Below are positions 12,181 through 24,545 of a stretch of DNA of 64,000 nt, piece after piece (position 1 is the first letter of the stretch; each line of letters starts with the position of its first letter). Source of the stretch: Gorsachius magnificus (taxonomy: Eukaryota > Chordata > Aves > Pelecaniformes > Ardeidae). Under the pieces are notes generated by a model. The model was not told the origin of the DNA, did no database searches, and saw nothing but the letters and a program-made list of their open reading frames with translations. The DNA lies in contig CM067082.1 of NCBI GenBank assembly GCA_034008185.1, positions 156,681,895 through 156,745,894 on the forward strand, in the 5' to 3' direction. Position numbers and translations under genes: made by a program.

Positions 12181-12301
12181 CACTGTCTCAGAAATCACTG
12201 GTAATTTATTAACAAGAAGTTGCTACCATCTTCCACTGCTCCTGCACCTGTTGACACAGCAAAAATTTCTGTGTAGTGAAAACACTTTTAAATCTTTTAA
12301 C

Positions 12302-12536
12302 AGGATCACAAGATCAGACAGCCTTTAAGTTTGGCAGGGACTGCTGGAGATCACCTAATCCAATCTCACCATTCAAAGCATCATCAGCTACAGCAGGTTG
12401 CCCAGAAGAGAGCCCAGCTGCATTTTGAATATCTACAAGGATGGAGACTCCACAACCTCTCTGGGCAACCTATGTTCAACAACTATCACAGTGAAATTTT
12501 TTTTTTCCTTGTGTTGAAATAGAATTTTTTGTATTT
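12302..12536 (-). mobile_element. CR1 LINE 3'-end fragment, minus strand, old
   Basis: Read on the minus strand, this is a diverged CR1 3' end. The plus strand shows 'ggatcacaagatcagacagc', 'ctggagatcacctaatccaa', 'gcaggttgcccagaagagag', 'gaatatctacaaggatggag' and 'ctccacaacctctctgggca' in the correct inverse order. The tail is degraded, suggesting an older subfamily than the neighbouring plus copy at 12036-12180. The two lie tail-to-tail about 120 bases apart. Confidence 0.85.
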
Positions 12537-15513
12537 AAACATTTAAAATGGTTTTGTTCTCTTGCGTGCATAGTAAGTCATGTGTGGGTTAGTTTTTTTC
12601 CTTGGCAGGTGGTCTGCATTTGAATTTGTGCTTGCTGGTGAAACAGCAGTGAGATATCAGGATGGATATCCAATTCCTACCTCAAGTATGTCTGTATGAA
12701 GAAGACTGAGGAAGAAGGGGCTGAACTGAATCCTGCTGAATTTTATGGAAATATTTCAAAGAGGTCTGGAGAAAATTCTCAGTCTTTAAGTGTTTTTGTG
12801 TGTTTATACTTGGAGACAAGTATATTGCTCACTCTAGGCAATGAAATCATAATGTTCCATTAGCTATCTGATGCTGTTAACCATATCCTATAGAAAGAAC
12901 TCCACCCACTCCTTCTTCTTCGTATAAACACTAAAATAATACAGCTCCTTTTTTTGCCGTGTAAAGGAACAAAAGACCAGGAGACACCTCCTAAGGCCTT
13001 GAGACTATTGCAGACAGGGACATGTTACTAACTCCTTCGTAAACCAATTAAGTGTGGCCTTGATACCCCAAAAGATTTTCTCCCCATTAATATTAGAGGG
13101 AACCTCCCTCTGACTCTAAGCTCTGGGTGTTTATATCAGTGCCACTGCTCTCTCCTGGATTGTTTTTGCCTCCTGTTGAGCCTTCAGTCTATTGAGTTAT
13201 ATAAAGAAACCCAGCCCAACTTCTTTGTTGCAGCCACTGAATTCAGCAGGACACGCATTAGCTTTTCTCATTTCCTCACCTCCGAGTCACAATCCACTGG
13301 GTCACACTGTGCTCCCAGCTGAAAGGGATGAGATAATCTCCTCTTTGGGTTTAGAAGAGCTTCTGTGCCTGAAAGGTGATTTTTTTTTCCCAACCTCTAG
13401 CAATTAATCTAATAAAAGTTATTACAACATGTCATGCGTAGCCTCATTGTCTAAAATTCCTCCATACCAAATGAAAAGAAGGAATCGTATGTGGAGTATA
13501 ATTCATTCCTACACATTGGAGACATGAGATGAATTCACTTTCAGGGAAATCTCCGTCTCTTTCTTATGATCATAAAAGAAGTGAATGGAGATCTAGTTAA
13601 TGAAGTCTAAAGAGATATTAATCTCCCTTTGCAGAAGATGTCCAGATGTGGTCAGATAAATGGCTCTCTGGACTTCTTTGACTAGATCACCACTGCCTTA
13701 CCATGGGGTCTTGGTCATTCATGTCACATGGAGACCTCTCTCTGAAGACACCTTTAATGATATCTGAGGTGCTGCAGGAGATCTGAAATATTCATATGTG
13801 GGTCATAGATATGGCACTGGACCTGTGGGAGACCAGTACCAATCAGGACTGGAAGTTGAGCCAGAAGGGATACACTTAATTAAGCTACTATATGTATATA
13901 TATTATTCCAAAAGCTGTATCCCACACCTATGGCGCACCATTTTGTTTGGTTCTTTTCTTAATGTAAGTCTAAAAAATCCTACTGATTAAAGAAATGTAC
14001 CATAGCTGGTGCTGCAGCTAACAGGGTGTTGGTTTTAATTAAATGAATACATGCAATGTGTAAAGCCAGAGAGATAAGTTTAGATGTTCATGTGCATGAG
14101 TGTCTAATGATCCACTCCACTTCTCTGTATTCTGCTTTTTCTTCACTCAGTTACGTTTTGCACCCTCTCAATCTCTACTTCAATGGCACCCATCTATCCT
14201 CAGCGGGACCTGTCAAATGCTAATATATGGAGCTTGAAGTCAGCTGATTAGCCACTGAGGGAAGCAAAAAATAGATGCTCCCTCCTAAGCCTTCTTGAAC
14301 TCACAAGGAGCCTTTACATTTTTTTGATTGCTTGTAAAAAGGTGACTATTTATTCTCACTATGTTTTTATTCCCTCTTTTTATTAATCTGTTTTTATACA
14401 GATGTAAAATACAGTTCTTCTGTCAAAGTGAGACTGAGTATAAAAACCCCACAAACCCAGTTATCTGGAAATGGCCCAAGCCCGTTCCAGTCTATTACAA
14501 TCTATTGGGAGACAAGTGCTGGCAAGTTTATTCCAGATACATCATCAAATTAATGGTCATCAGAGGCCTTTCTTTAAGCAAATGGGGAGGGGTGAAAGTT
14601 ATAGATTCAGACAAGACATAAATAATATAACTATTGCAGAAAACAAACCACCATTTGTTGTTAGTTACTGTCTTTCAGCTTGAGAGTGACAAAAAACAAA
14701 CAAAAGAAATTTGTTATGTACATTGAGGTTGGAGGAGTGTAGGAACCTTGCAGCTCTTGAGAACATTCAAGGAAAAGGGCTTTTGCCAAGTATATTACTG
14801 CCATAAATCTGTATTTCTGCCTGCTGTTTGCTTTTTATATCAGAGATTTTGTTGACAGAGAGGAGAAATTCAGAGACATGAGTGACAGAAAATTAAAAAC
14901 AAAATAAAAATAAAAGCAACCCTTCTTTCTCTTTCCTTAAAATTAATGAAGGGTTAAAGCATCCCCAACCTGAAAGGGTGGGACTGAACAGGAAGCCAAC
15001 AGACTCCCACTACCCCAGACAAGGTGATGGGAAGGTTATATCGAGTAACCTTCGGGTGCAGCTTTCTAAAGTAGCTGGAGAATGAAATACTTCTCGCCTG
15101 ACTTTAGCCACCAAGTGAAATATCTCCAATAAGTAGTCCCTAATCACCTCCAGGAGACACTTAATTCCTTATGCAATTATCTACAAAAACTGGGTTGCTC
15201 TTCAGAGGTGCCTGTGTTTCTCCATTGGCAAAATGAGAGTCTATATTCCTAATTTAGACTAGGTACATAAAAGTTAGGTGATCAAAGTTAGGCAAGGAGA
15301 ATCTCACCTTAACTGAGTGACTGGCAACCTTTCCATGAGTGCTTTTGAAATGTACCTAACAAAAGCAGAGCTGGGTTTTGCTCTCCTTAGTCAAATGCCA
15401 TAATTTGAAAACCCCACACATCACCATGTATGGAGACTCTCGCTAATCCAGAGGAATGACTCATGTGGTGAACAGTCCCCTTGAGCTCATTGAGCCTACC
15501 GCTTTACAGTAGT
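12537..15513. other. Unique non-coding sequence
   Basis: No gene is seen. A short MIR-like stretch (gtgcctgtgtttctccattg, then gcaaaatgagagt, about 15208-15241) resembles the 'cctcagtttcctcatctgtaaaatg' box of MIR SINEs, but it is too short to call alone. Two overlapping open frames at 14361-14683 have no family resemblance and look like chance. Confidence 0.55.
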
Positions 15514-15622
15514 AGAAACATAGAATCATTTAGGTTGGAAAAGACCTTTAAGATCATCAAGTCCAACCGTTACCCTAACCCTGCCATTCCACCACTAAAC
15601 CATGTCCCTAAGTAAGCTGCCT
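15514..15622 (-). mobile_element. CR1 LINE 3'-end fragment, minus strand
   Basis: About 110 bases in inverse orientation begin with the tail complement 'catagaatcatttaggttgg', followed by 'aaaagacctttaagatcatc', 'aagtccaacc' and 'ctgccattccaccactaaac'. It is the same subfamily as the copies at 52516-52745, 53528-53720 and 53898-54160, all of which share the 'ccaccactaaaccatgtccc' block. Confidence 0.93.
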
Positions 15623-18600
15623 TCAGGCTGAAATACAAGTGTTTATTGACTCAGGGTAAGATAGGTCTGTATCAAAGTTCCTATATCCACCCCTTGATTT
15701 TCCAAAAGTGCAGAGCACTTTGTAACTCTGCATCCACTGGGGACAGCTGATCAGCAGCACATTCAATGTAGCTTAGTTCAACTTCAGTGCCTAGAAGTGA
15801 GTGAATTGGCTACATGTCCACTGCTGTCACTAGAGATCAAGGGTGAGACACTAGGTGCCAGTAGCTATCTCAGATGTGATGAGACCTCTGCGTTTGGGGA
15901 ACTGAGTCACACTTCTAGTCAATAAAGCTGATATATCTCAGGGAGCAATTCTTCTATCACCATCTGTACTGATCAGATTAATCTCCCAACTCCACCAGCT
16001 CTACTAATGAGGCACCTATTGAGCCACCCATACACAGATGTTTCATGGGATTTGAGATGCCCTATGGTATCTAAGATATGTTCACAGATATGACACAGGG
16101 CTTGCAAGGCAACCATACCATTCTGGAGGAGCAGATAAGGTCATTTGGGTTTCAACATTATGAACAGTTTCAAATGGCATTAGATGCCTGTTTATGAGTA
16201 ATTTGTTAAAGGTATAGATCTCCATTAGATTTAACGGGACTGAGAGATCTGTGTCTTATGAAGATGAATGTATTATACACTGAAGATATCTGTATTTCAA
16301 GGTAAGATACAGAAGCCCACCCATAGGCATCTGATGCCATTTTAGATGCCCTTAGTTTTTCTGGATGCCCTCACATGTAGATATGACACGGAGTCTACAG
16401 CAGATTCATGGTTTTTTTGCAGCATGACACTCTACAGTGACTAAATGACACTAAAAAATAATGATTAGATAAATTAAATACACCCATAAAGTGTATTAAT
16501 CTAGAGATGAATAACAACTTAAGAGTCTAGGCTTTAAGCCAAACCAGCTTCCCTGTGTAATTTGAAGTAACTGTGTTTCAACAACCTGGAAAATTAAGAT
16601 TCCAATTCTCAAAAAAAAAAAGAGATTTGGGGAACAAGGAGATGACTGCTGGTCCTTCCAATTGTTGCACAAGATAAAGAAACATTAAACCAGTGGCTTT
16701 CCATTTAGTCTCAGGTTAAGGAATAATAAAATAAAGAATTAATGAGAGATTGGGAAGAGGGTGGTGGAAATATCTTCTCTGTAACAGCACTGAAGACACA
16801 GAAGTTCTGGGATGGTGCATGGAGAGAGTATTTCCAAGTTCATTAGGCCACTACTCAGAAAATCACATCATATTGGTTCTTGCCATTTAACTTTGCTGGG
16901 GAGGTGAGGTGTATAATAAATAGAAATCTTGTATCATTTCAGGACATCTGTGACTTAAAATGCAACAAAAAGCGAAGGAGAAAAATGGATAAAAGTGTTT
17001 TCCATGCATTTTGGAAAAACTTAGAGGTTCACTTTAGTTCAACCCTAAGAGGCGGAAACAGGGCTCTTGTTTTTTCTAAACTCATTTGATCAAGTTTAAT
17101 GGCTTAATTACAAGAAAACTCTCTGAAGCTGAAGAGAGTAAGGGTGGAAGAGAATTCATCTGCTTCAAGATATGTTCACTCCAAAATGGGGCAGTAAAGT
17201 TAAGAATGTGCTCTTGTGTCACCAAACACCATCCTGTACATTCAGGGCACAGCTGAGTAAAGCTCCACTTATGTTCCTGGTGTAACATTTGAATTTTACC
17301 CTTGTGTGACCAAGACCAGAATTGACTGTGTTTTCTCTCAGGAGCCAATTCTAGAAAAGTCTTGGAAAACTCAGAACTGATTCAAATTAGTTGCAGGTCA
17401 CAACGGATAGAAAAGAAAAACGATAAGTAAAGGACTGGATACGGAAGGGAGGTGCTTGACCCAAAAAGCCATATGTGGCACAGTATGTTTCTGCCAGAGC
17501 ACTAGACAGGTATCCACTGTAAGAGACCTGCTCTTTCCTTGGTAAGTAGGGATGACTGGAAATCTCTACTGCTGATTTAGGGTGATGCCAAGAGGTCAGA
17601 GAAGAAAAATTTTAAGAGCAGCTAAAGACATGAGTCTGGTCAGATGAAGAAACACTGAGCAGAGAAGTTAATGAAGGAATCATCCTGGAAGTGGAAGACA
17701 AAACCTATATGAGTGTTATTCCACCCTAGAGTGTTCTGCACATTTAGCTGCTGATTACAGCTATGTATATCAAGGATCATGTTTCTTGCTACATGCTCGT
17801 TAATTTTAGTCACTCCAGTGGAGCACTTCACCTGGGTGGGGTGGTGGGTTATTCAGGATCATGGCTGCTTTGCTTTCCAGATTACTGCAAGGGTGATGTA
17901 GTCCACCAGTGCACCTGGCTCACCGATCTGTAAAATGCTTTTGAAATCCCACAGAGCAAAAGGAGCCATGGAACTGTCAATCATCTTCATTGAGCGTATA
18001 AGCAAACAGGTATGATGTTAGGAAATTTCAGAAACTCACTCACAGCTAAAGCCTGATGCCTGCAGCTATTTGGGTGGAAAGCCAAACAATTTGTCCTGCT
18101 TTTATACAGAAGTAGAAGTGACATTAGCCAACTTTGGCCAATTCACACACGCCTTTTTACATGCTTTCCTTGGCCTCTCATACACAATGTTAGCAGTCAG
18201 TTTCTTGTGCTGGTTCTTCAAGTCAGGTGGCTAAAAAATTATTAGCACCAAATGACTGATGCGGCACTAATATATTACAACACTAATATCCTACAAAGTG
18301 AACAGTTTCTTTAAAAATAGTGCAAAATTTCTCCCCCCCCCCCTTTATTTTTCTTTTAATAATATGGAGAGTTTCAAGCCTGTGTTCCCAAATCACACCC
18401 TGATGAAATGCCAAGTTCTGGTTTCACCATGCATATGATTCTCATTTAGGAGACACGTACTTAGATGAATCAACGTCAAAGGCTCATTTAAACAGACCAA
18501 TTCTGCAATGAGCTAATAACTCATGCACAACAAGGTATTTCGTTTGCTAGCTCTAAACAAATTATGAATGTTAAATAAACATCTTCTTCTTGCTTAAACT

Positions 18601-21600
18601 AGTCAAAGGGAGAGGAAACACATGTCTGCTTTTAATAAAAATGTTGTGTAAAATGAGAGAGTCACAGATGGCAAGGTTTATTTTTTTGTTTTCTAAAGGG
18701 CAATTTTAATTTTGATTGAAGCTTGGTAATTTCTTTTCTTATTTGATTTCCCTAAAGCAACGTTCCAGCAAACATAGTTTCCCCAGTTTGGATACTTAGG
18801 CAGTGCAGGGCTGAAATTCTCATCTGGAAGAGTTTTTCAGTCTTTCATATAAGATGTGATCCAGTGCCCATCAAAGTCAATAGGATTCTTTCTACCGATT
18901 CCAATAGGCTTTGGATGAAGTCTGTGGGGTTTGAGCTAAAGCCCAGGGAAATCACAGAAAGATCCTCTTGACCTTAAGAGAAGGTGGCTGAGACTCCTGC
19001 ATTCTGCCCCACTTGCAAAGCAGTGGAGACTTTCTGAGAGAGGCTTCACCCAAAATAAAGCATTTGACTTAACGGAAACTGTATTTAAAAATTGTCTGAT
19101 TTTGGACTATATGAGAAAAGAAATAATTGTTTTGGTATGAAGTTATGTTTGGGTTTTTTAAAATTTCTTACCCTTTTTTATCTTCTGATAACAAAAGAGG
19201 GAAGATATGAAAGAAAACAATGGGAAATGTTTGGGGTTTTTTTTCAGTTCATTGTCAAAAAAAGAAATCAGTGAATCAAAATGCTGCATTCCATAGTTCC
19301 TTATTTTATTCAAGAATAATTGTCAGCAAAAGAAGAAAAGGAAGCATATAAAGGGTATAGAAAGTAAGAGAAAATGATGATTTTTACTTTAGGCATCAGA
19401 GTTCTTTTTCAAATGTTAAACTGAGAGCTAGAAAATCTCTCATGATGCCATTCTAAATTTTTCTTGCTTTTCCCAAGTTACACTGTTTACCTAATCATTT
19501 ATTTAGATGTACTATTATGCAAGATAGTAGGAAGCACATATCAAGGACTGTAACTCTAATTATTGAAATATTTCCACTAAAGTTACAAAATACTTCTGTA
19601 GAAAAATTCTTGGGGCAACATACCAAAATGACGAAATTTTGTCTCTCTTTTGAAAAGGGGAAAAAAATACTGAAATAAATATTTTCACCTTTGGACAAAC
19701 AAGTTTTCTATGTCTGATACAATAAACAATAAAAATGATGCTTGGCCATGTTTTTCAAGTTCATTGAAATGTTATTTCAAAGATTTTTCAAATACTGACA
19801 TAAGCTTTTTTCATCTCCCCAAAATCATTTAAAAAGGAATCTCTAACTTCCTTTTAAAGTGAACAAAAATGGATTTTGTTGCCATAGGATTCAAATTCCA
19901 GTTTCTGCTTAGCATCCCTAAGGTATAAACAGTGACAGGGTATGAAATTTAACCCTGGTCTATAGAAATGAGTTTAAGCTTTGCTATGCTGCAGGGTGGA
20001 TGCACTTGGCTGAACAGAAGTGGGTGCTTGGTCCTTTAGACTGCCAGGTCCTGTGTAGTGAGCCATATACAAACCAACGGCTCTGTTTTGTGCTGTTGAC
20101 TTTAAAAGTGGTATTTCCCCCCATACTTCCTAGGTGACACATTTTAGCACACCTCTGACCTCTTTGGCTTCATATGATTCTAGCTGTGACTTGAAGGAGG
20201 TGAGAGAGGAGCTGTCTTGACGATCACTGTGCTGTTGTGATGATTCGTTCCCCTGGACTACTGGAAAGCACCAGTAGATTGGTAGAAGATAAATTGAGGT
20301 CAGGAGGGACAATTGCATTAATCTCTTTTCCAGTCTGAAGGACTATGTTGGCTCTTTAACTGTAACTAAAGGAAAAGAAGCTCATAGTTGTGCTGCGGGA
20401 AGTATAAATCCACTCCATTGGATCAGCTATAAGAAGATTTCTCAGTTACAACAGAAAGAAATGTGTAAACCCATCTCTAGTCTCTAGTCCAAAAAAAGTT
20501 GGATGTTTAAAAAAATGAAACACCTTTTTTTTCAAAGATCAACTTTTTATGTTGCATTTTTTTCAGGTTCTTTTTCAAGTGGCCAGCTAGAGAAAAATAG
20601 TATTTAAAAAACTACTTGCAGTTTCTCTGTGAGAAAAATGCAAGTGAAAATCAAATAAGAATACAAAAAAAAAGAGAAATTATTCAGCTGAAATATAGGA
20701 GGATTTTTTTGATCTAAAAAAAACTACCTTCAAGAAAAAAATGTTCGGTTTTGTTGCAAGAAGCCCTCATCTTGGCGGTGGGGAGGGCAGGTGGATAAAA
20801 AGTAAAAAGAAATAAAATGTTGATGGAAATGTATTGAAATAGCTTGAGTAATAAACACATGTGCATCTATTGGCATATACAGTGTTGTTCTTTTACAGCA
20901 TATTTAATGGTCCCCAAAGAGATGGAGGAGGCATTGCTCTGCTGGGGCCCAGATCCTTGGTAACAGGGAAAGAAAACCCACCTGGAAGAAGAGCATTAGT
21001 AGCTGAAAGAAAGATGTCACTGAGAAAGGGGCTCTGACTAGGGCATTAGTAAGCAGAATGAGTGAGCAATGGGGGACCCAAAGGAGATGCCTACCCTTAA
21101 AGGCTCAGCCAGAAAAAATTCTTGTCCTAAATTTCATTCCCATGAAAGCTCATCAAGATAGTCTGCAAGCCGATGTGAAGAAACCCAAGGCACTCTCTCT
21201 CTCTTTCTGCTTTAGTAGTTTGCCTGGGTTTTATTTTGTCTTTTGTTATTTATGGGTTTTGGTAACCTAGGGAGAAGTGAGCACAGGGACAGGAAGGGCA
21301 CTTCCCCAGTTCTCTCTGATTGTTCAGAGGTGCCACTCCCATTGGTATTAATCAGTGCAAGACCATCAGAACTTGGCTTTGGCTCCAAGTGAAGCAAGAT
21401 CCTGATCTGTTGCCTGGAAAACATCTGCTGGGGTGGAAAGAAGGAACAACAAACACAGGAGAGAGGAGGGAGAACCAGCACACGGAGGACAGGCAATTGG
21501 TAAAAAGCTATAGACTTTTCGAGATCTGATCCAAAGCCCACACTGTGTCAGTGACTCTGATGACTGAGGTCAAAGAGCTTTGGATCCAACTCAGGAAGGC

Positions 21601-21611
21601 TGTTTTAAGCT
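15623..21611. other. Unique AT-rich non-coding sequence
   Basis: Six kilobases without a recognisable gene or LINE copy. The only simple repeat of note is a C11 run at 18333-18343. AT-rich stretches around 18440-18800 and 19080-19900 have no regular period and may hold conserved non-coding elements, which one sequence cannot show. Open frames are all under about 90 codons with no domains. Confidence 0.55.
18333..18343. repeat. C11 homopolymer
   Basis: A run of eleven C on the plus strand is followed directly by a T-rich stretch. It has no associated element and is probably prone to length error. Confidence 0.9.
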
Positions 21612-21700
21612 GTCCAAAGCTAGAATTTTCAACCTGTGGCTTGCAAACCTGTGATGGGTTATGAACTTGAAACATCAACTCACAAATCGTAGCAGAAGCC
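21612..21700 (+). mobile_element. Possible hAT-type DNA transposon end
   Basis: The stretch 'gaattttcaacctgtggctt', followed by 'gcaaacctgtgatgggttat' and 'gaact', resembles the 5' end of Charlie-like hAT elements (ttctcaacctgtgggttgcg...). I could not find the matching inverted end within the next kilobase, so this may be an isolated solo end or a coincidence. Alignment against hAT non-autonomous consensus sequences would decide. Confidence 0.22.
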
Positions 21701-22142
21701 TCAAAAAGAGGCTTAAGTTCACTAAAGGACGGGAAAGATTAACTCCACATGAAAACCTTGAGGGATCTGTAAACAGAAAAGATAGACCACCATCACAGAA
21801 CGTTTCACTGTGTTTTCCCTGCATCTCTCCTGTACTCCATTACCACTGGCAGCTTCCTTAAAATCTGCATCCTCAGAAGATCAGCAGAAGAAACCAGTAA
21901 TGACTTATGAATAGAAAAATAAATCATACCCAGAAATTTGGTTACAGTTCGTTTTCTTGAGTCTTAATTCAACCAGGAACTGCACCAACACGACTACAAA
22001 TTTTACCTATGCAAGGAAATATTGATGGAAGAAACCAATCAAGCAAACGTGTAAAACCATGGGAGGATACCAGAATATGGATCATCTTCATATTGCTGGA
22101 CTAGTTACCAAAGTTTCTATAGAGTTTTGTATGTTGTGGTCA

Positions 22143-22174
<32 letters not shown>

Positions 22175-22769
22175 AGACTTAGACTATTCAGTTCATGATC
22201 TCTGAACTAATAGTTGCAACCACACAGTTATTCAGGGTTGGATTCAAAGCTGGGTTCAAAACCAAATTTGCTGGATTGTCTGTCCTCATGAATGCTCTTG
22301 AATCAAACCTCAAGGTGACCAAACTGGGACTGCTTCAGGCTTAGTGCTGTCTAATCTTTTGTGCATGCTCTGGGGATGTTCTGGGTGCACCTTCAGCCTG
22401 ACCCACAGTGGCAGCCTCCATTTATCTCACCTGCTCTTGCAATATGGCCTTATGAGAAGTGTAAGGGAGGCAGGGACCTCCTGTCCTTCCTAGAAGTACC
22501 AAGCCTTCTATAAGGGACAGAGAGTAATTTTGTCTGGTCTATATCGTAGCAGTTCCCAGGAGTGCTCTGAATTTCAGTCTGTTCTTTTGAACTACAGCAT
22601 AAGAAAGTCTCATCTTCCTTTTTACGATAGTTTCAAGATAAAGATAATAATTTTAAATACTCACATCAGTTAATGGCATGGTTATTACACCAGAAAGGCA
22701 CAGTAAGATTCTAAATAACATGCTAAGAGCCAGAGCACAGAATAATATGGTAAAAGTTAATATAATACA
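21701..22769. other. Unique sequence with a short TA repeat
   Basis: No gene is seen. The only structure is a (TA)n tract at 22145-22170. Confidence 0.55.
22145..22170. repeat. (TA)n microsatellite
   Basis: About thirteen TA dinucleotides are followed by a short A-run. This is ordinary simple sequence. Confidence 0.95.
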
Positions 22770-22846
22770 GTGGAATGGAATGGAGTGGAATAGAATAGAA
22801 TAGAATAGAATAGAATAGAATAGAATAGAAAAGAATAGAATAGAAT
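22770..22846 (-). repeat. (TTCTA)n pentanucleotide array at a CR1 tail
   Basis: On the plus strand the array reads tggaatggaatggagtgg and then about eleven gaata units, one of them interrupted (aagaa). It abuts the 3' end of the minus-strand CR1 that begins at 22846. The complement, TTCTA repeated, is a shortened version of the CR1 tail octamer ATTCTATG. The array therefore most likely grew by slippage from that tail. Confidence 0.92.
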
Positions 22847-23055
22847 GACTATCTCAGTTGGAAGTGATCTACAATGATCATCTGCCAACAATCTGATCAA
22901 CATCCAACTGCCTGACCAATTCAGCACTGACCAAGTTAAAGCATGTTATTAAGGGCATTGTCCAAATGCCTCTTAACTATGGACAGGTTTGGGGCATGAA
23001 CCACCTCTCCAGAAATCATGTTCCAGTGTTTGGCCACCTTCTCAGTAAAGAAATT

Positions 23056-24533
23056 CTACCTAATGTCCAATCTAAACCTCACCTGGTGCAGCTTTGAACC
23101 ATTCCCATGCATCCTATCACTGGATACCAGGGAGAAGAGCTCAGCACCTTCCTCTCCACTTCCCCTCCTCAGGAAGCTGTACAGAGCAAGGAGGTCGCCC
23201 CTAGACAAAGCCAAAGTCCTTATCCACTCCTCACAGGACATGTCTTCCAGCTCTTTCATGAGCTTTGTTGCCTTCCTCTGGATGCATTCAAGGACCTTAA
23301 CATCCTTCTTAAGTTATGGAGCCCAGCACTGCACACAGTACAGGTGAGGCCACACCGACGCTGAATACAGTGCTATAATCCCCTGTTTTGACCTGCTGGT
23401 TATACTGTGTTTGATGTACCCTGGGATGCGGTTTTCCTTCTTGGCTGCCTGGGCACACTGCTGACTCACATTGAGCCTGCTGTCAACCAGCAACCCCAGA
23501 TCCCTTTCTGCAGGGTTGCTCTCCGGCCACTCCTCTCCCAATTTATACTTGTGTCCAGCATTACTCTGTCCTAGGTGCAGAATCTGGCCTTTGGACTTGT
23601 TAAATTTCATCCCATTAATCATAGCCCAATACTCCGATCTATCTAGATCCCTCTGCAAGGCCTCTTGTTCCTCAAGAGCGTCAAAAGCACCTCCCAGTTT
23701 TGTTTCATCATCAAACTTGTTAGTGGTGCATTCAACTCCTGGTTGATGCTTGATGGTTGATAAATATATCGAACAGGATTGGTCCTAGAACTGAACCCTG
23801 AGGAACACTGCTGGTGACCAGTCACCAACCAGATGTAGCCCCATTCACTATAACCCTTTGAACTCTGCCCTTCAGCTAGTTCTTCACCCAGTGCGCTGTG
23901 AACCCCCTCATCCCACAGGTGGATGCTGAGGGACAGTATCAAAAGCCTTACTAATATCCAGAAAAACTACATTCTCTACCTTCCCTTCATCCACTGGGCA
24001 AGTGACCTTATCATAGAAGGATATCAAATTAGTTAAACAGGACTTTCCCTTTGTGAACCCATGTTGACTGTGCCTGATGATTGCATTATTCTTTAAATGC
24101 CTTTCAAGCATACCCAGTTATTCTTTAAATGCCTTTCAAGCATACCCAGTATAATCTTTACAGGAACTGAGGTTAGACTAACAAGTCTGTAGTTTCCTGG
24201 GTCTTCCCTCATGCCCTTCTTGTAAATTGGAATAACATTAGGTAACTTCCATTCAGCAGGGACCTCCCCAGACCACCAAGACCTCTCATAGGTGATTGAA
24301 AGGGGTCCTGCTGTAACACCAGCCGGCTCCTTCGGTACCGTAAGATGAGTCCCATCAGGCCCCATGGACTTGTGAACATTCAGGTGACACAGCTGGTCCC
24401 TTACAATTTCAGTGTCCATAAATTGAAAGGCACTGTTCCCACAGTCATAGTCCTCCAACTCAGGGGACAGGGCAGCCCACGGCCTACCAGTATTATTAAA
24501 GATTGAGGCAAAACCCACATTGAATACCTCCAC
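23056..24533 (-). pseudogene. CR1 ORF2 reverse transcriptase, heavily decayed
   Basis: The remnant is read in at least five frame segments on the minus strand: about 24533-24093, 24111-23908, 23942-23643, 23658-23314 and 23259-23056. Recognisable blocks are [82 protein letters not shown] and ELEDMSCEEW. At the catalytic site (about 23703-23714) the frame reads F-D-D-E where active CR1 has FADD, so the active site is altered as well as the frame. A direct 32-bp duplication at 24086-24149 creates one of the frameshifts. Confidence 0.92.
24086..24149 (-). repeat. Perfect 32-bp tandem duplication inside CR1
   Basis: The 32 bases at 24086-24117 (starting ttattctttaaatgcc) are repeated without change at 24118-24149. 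Other CR1 copies have the segment once. The copies are identical although the surrounding element is diverged, so the duplication is much younger than the insertion. Confidence 0.95.
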
Positions 24534-24545
24534 TAATACAGTAAT

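Larger units (their letters stand above)
22846..24545 (-). mobile_element. CR1 LINE, 5'-truncated, 1.7 kb, minus strand
   Basis: This is the second-longest CR1 copy in the window. The minus strand runs from within ORF2 (a reading like FNVGFASIFN near 24530) through the reverse transcriptase to the 3' UTR and into the pentanucleotide array. The 3' UTR portion (about 22850-23100) is much more diverged than in the plus-strand copies, and the coding part holds several frameshifts, so this is an old insertion. The 5' edge is uncertain by some tens of bases. Confidence 0.94.
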
